Part shown: positions 21,116-23,724 of the stretch, piece by piece
Position numbering within the stretch: position 1 is the stretch's first letter
How the letters are laid out: every line of letters begins with the position of its first letter
Assembly (NCBI GenBank): GCA_015478945.1
Contig: JABUQX010021021.1
Location: 25,001-48,724 of the forward strand
Origin: Trachelipus rathkii
Lineage: Eukaryota > Arthropoda > Malacostraca > Isopoda > Trachelipodidae
Direction of reading: 5' to 3'
Length of the DNA stretch: 23,724 bases
The notes under the pieces: generated by a model
Told to the model about the DNA's origin: nothing
The model's input: only the letters and a program-made list of their open reading frames with translations
Database searches by the model: none
Made by a program: the position numbers and the translations under genes

Positions 21116-21680
21116 TAAATAAAATTTCAATTTTAAATTGAAAAAATGTTTTCAAATTCTTTATTAATCTTACAATCTGCATCTTTATTTAGTAATCATA
21201 CTCTTCATAAATAACATTAGTAATCTTTTATATAATATTGATCTGATTTCTCTTATCCCCTCTTTTAATCAATCCCGCATATAATACAATCTACTCCTAT
21301 TCTGCCTCACCTATATGTCTCCAGCTATATAACATATCTTTCTCTTTCTCTTCAGAACACAACCTGCTTATTACGCTTTTACTTATCTTCAAACTTATTC
21401 AAGTTTGATACATGCTTATCGTCGATTACTTATCAATTATCATACGTATATGATAGGCTAAAATCCCACCATCACTTTTACGTCATAGGTTGCTACAAAC
21501 TAAGCCGTTAACCCACTCGGGTACCCCCTCCTCGAAGGCAAGCGGTCACGAGAAGGGCACTATATCAGGCGCTGCGTACGTTAGGTCAGTTAGAAATATT
21601 GACTTAAGTACGCTAATCATTTTTATAAAGCATTAACGTCATCGTATAATCAATGTCATATCTATGATAGATATTCCCTA
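21116..21680. other. Unassigned island with a possible tRNA-like patch
   Basis: Begins with a short near-perfect palindrome (TTTCAATTT, T, AAATTGAAA near 21124). On the minus strand TACCCGAGTGGGTTAACGG (near 21500-21525) looks like the D-arm/box A of a Leu/Ser tRNA or of a SINE derived from one, but no acceptable box B follows. No protein motif. Confidence 0.35.
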
Positions 21681-21739
21681 TTATCCCTATATATATATTA
21701 TATATATATATATATTAACTATATATATATATTATATAT

Positions 21740-21772
<33 letters not shown>

Positions 21773-21855
21773 AATAATATTATATATAGTATATATATAT
21801 ATTATACTATATATATATATATATAGTATATATATATTTATTATATATATATTAG
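21681..21855. repeat. (TA)n microsatellite
   Basis: TA repeat with a few interruptions, directly upstream of the ZBED5-like transposase relic. It may have replaced the element's 5' terminus. Confidence 0.9.
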
Positions 21856-21875
21856 TCGGCAATATCCCATCAAAA

Positions 21876-23370
21876 AAAACGAACAGCTATGATGAAGAAT
21901 TACATCCAAATACGGGTTCACTCAATTTATAAGTCAGTTCGAATACACACAGTGTGCCGTAGCTACAGTATTTTGTCTTCTGATCTATGAATGTACCTAA
22001 CGCTTCTCCTAGACCAGAGTCACGGACTACTATCTGGACTGTGCAATACAAACTTGTAATGGATCAAATCCGATCGCACGAGAAGTCTCTCCTTTAAAGC
22101 GAAATCGGACAGGCGGATTGGTGTGTGAAACATTCTTCGTCTGATAAATCTGGTCAGTCACATCAGGCAAATCTTCGATGCAGGTCTTCTCGCATCACTA
22201 TAAAGTAGCACTCAAGAAGATCGCTAACAGCAAAAAATCACAACGCAATACGATTGCTGAACCCTCATTCTTGGATGTTGCAAAGATATTGTTAAGTTTG
22301 AATGATAGGTGATGCTGCATGCAAATAAATTAAAATTATGATCAAAAGACGAATCATATGTCGGCCTTTATCGAACGATGCTATTCAGACGAAAGGACAT
22401 TATACTGAGAATCTATTGGCAGAAGACGTCGAGGGACACAAGTTGATCGAAGAAATTAAAATCAAACGGCACCAACAAGATGTTTTCCATACAACTCGAT
22501 CTGAAAACTACAGAACATTAGCAACTATGCACAGTTGCTTGTTTTCGCAAGGTATATAAAAGATGGCGATTTTAAAGAAGAATTCCTATTTTGCCACTCA
22601 TTAGAAGCCTCAACTACTGGATAGAAGATATTTCCAGACAGTCCAAGCACATCGCTGAATATCGCTAGGCACTTTCTTGGAAAAAATCTCTGTGGCATGC
22701 CACAACTGACGGCGTGCACCGGCAAATGCCCTTGGTTATTCGTTCTGGATTTATCTAGGCAAAGTAAAGAGATGAACCCATGACTGTAATAATAGTTTAC
22801 ATCTGTGATGATTTAGTCGATATGCTTTGGCATCACAGGACATTACCTCTGAACTCTCGAGATGTTCTTTAATGATGTTATACAACAATGGTAAACGCCA
22901 ATAAATCTAGTTCACTTAATAGTCGCCTTTTCCGTATGTTGTGTCAAGATTTCGAGGCTGAACATGAAGTTTTGCTCTTTCACACAGAAGTGCGCATGGC
23001 TTTCGCTGAGGAAAATATGTAACTTCTAGAGTTTCAAAATCTGCTGAGTAGAAGGAGAAATTGTCAGGAATTCTCTGAGAGAAGAGATGCTAAGGCGCAA
23101 TCCAAGTATTTCAGTGAAAAACACTCAAAAACAATGGCAACTAAAACTGGCATATCTCAGTGGCATATTTTCTATATTTTCTAGACAAAATGATCTGAAT
23201 TTGTCACTGCAAGGGAAATCCATACACCATTGAATTGACTTTGTTATCGATAAAATGTAAGTCATCAAGTTACTATTGAATAACTTGAATTGCGGACAAA
23301 AAAGTTTATGAACATCACTGGAAAATTTCATCATGTTTTTTGAATAATACTGCACGAACATTGTGTGTGT
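21876..23370 (+). pseudogene. ZBED5-like hAT transposase relic, frameshifted
   Basis: A second, unrelated hAT transposase on the plus strand. In order: SYDEELHPNTGS (21885 on), where ZBED5-type proteins begin with YDExYxxxGF; a weak BED-finger region to about 22090; HYKVALKKIANSKKSQRNTI (22193-22252) and FLDVAKILL; CRPLSNDAIQ (22359-22388) and EGHKLIEEIK in the frame at 22338-22559; EEFLFCHSLEASTTG (near 22574-22621); WKKSLWHATTDGV (22678-22716), whose Asp (22708-22710) is a catalytic-position residue; RYALASQDITSELS (22818 on), the HREALAS block; SSSLNSRLFRMLCQDFEAEH (from 22906) and VLLFHTEVR (22888-23019 frame); IFSIFSRQNDLNLSLQGKS (23147-23230 frame); and a final SLENFIMFF-like piece near 23310-23340. 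At least six frame changes separate the blocks, so it is a pseudogene. Vertebrate ZBED5 is a domesticated relative; here nothing suggests domestication. The conserved C-terminal end was not found before the window ends. Confidence 0.85.
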
Positions 23371-23724
23371 GATTTAAGAAAATGATCCAATTACCGAACA
23401 TCGTAATCTTATTTCAATTTCACTTATTCTGCTCTTTCGTAATGAAATATAAGTCTTACGTTGCCAGAAATAGAGAGCAACAGAGCAAATATTAATACTT
23501 AACCTTTCAACCGTTAGACTGTACATTCACTTCCTACCAGGCGTGAGAAGAAAATTTACTTAGCTTCTTAAACTGACTCTACTCTATCATGCTCTAATGA
23601 TACTATATCTCTTATCAAACTCTGCGTCACTAGTAGCTCCAGTTTTATTTCCTCAACTTACAAAAAATGGTTAACTTCTCTAAAAACTCTCGTACCGTTT
23701 TTCTTCAAACATATACAAAGAAAC
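23371..23724. other. Unassigned sequence at window end
   Basis: Would hold the transposase C-terminus and right terminus if the ZBED5-like element were complete. I see neither the dimerisation motif nor a CAGNG-type inverted repeat. No other gene recognised. Confidence 0.4.

Noticed and set aside
21500..21530. Functional tRNA-Leu/Ser gene on the minus strand
   Set aside because: A box A-like word is present, but there is no box B, no T-arm and no acceptor stem pairing.
21853..21866. TAGTCGGCAATATCCC as the terminal inverted repeat of the ZBED5-like element
   Set aside because: It only loosely resembles some hAT termini, and no matching partner occurs before the window ends.

Overview
The window reads as a piece of a large, repeat-rich eukaryotic genome, most likely an invertebrate and quite possibly an arthropod such as a crustacean. 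Three things point there: very long (TA)n and (TAA)n microsatellites, a Jockey-type non-LTR retrotransposon, and several decayed hAT DNA transposons. I find no operon, no prokaryotic gene and no intact host gene. Every protein-like stretch I recognise is a broken transposable-element gene, so the taxonomic call is inference.

Layout. Positions 1-3507 are AT-rich sequence with TA tracts, a tRNA-like minus-strand SINE candidate (1137-1240) and a GA tract. Positions 3508-7863 form one unit bounded by an 11-bp inverted repeat (CAGAGGTGGGC / GCCCACCTCTG). It holds a degenerate hAT transposase on the minus strand, with recognisable motifs from the pre-catalytic region to the C-terminal dimerisation domain and with candidate introns, one of which has filled with (TA)n. 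Positions 7976-10127 contain no recognisable gene. A short tRNA-derived SINE with a perfect 10-bp target-site duplication sits at 10138-10319. Positions 10330-13058 are C-rich, G-poor and unassigned.

Positions 13059 to about 16200 carry a plus-strand Jockey-like LINE relic: linker, reverse transcriptase, RNase H and C-terminal fragments, all frameshifted, with the palm motif changed to YVYD and motifs A and B apparently deleted. Into it a 423-bp non-autonomous hAT element (14693-15115) has inserted. It has 17-bp TIRs and a perfect 8-bp target-site duplication, and the LINE reading frame runs on across the insertion when the element is ignored. From 16396 to 21855 the window is mostly degenerate TA and TAA repeat with small islands of unassigned sequence. 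From about 21876 a second, different hAT transposase relic (ZBED5-like) runs on the plus strand to about 23370.

The elements do not work together as a system; they are a nested record of at least three hAT lineages, one LINE and two SINE-like insertions. Much of the degenerate TA/TAA sequence, and the C-rich G-poor blocks next to it, may be low-quality consensus rather than true biology, and this limits what can be said there.
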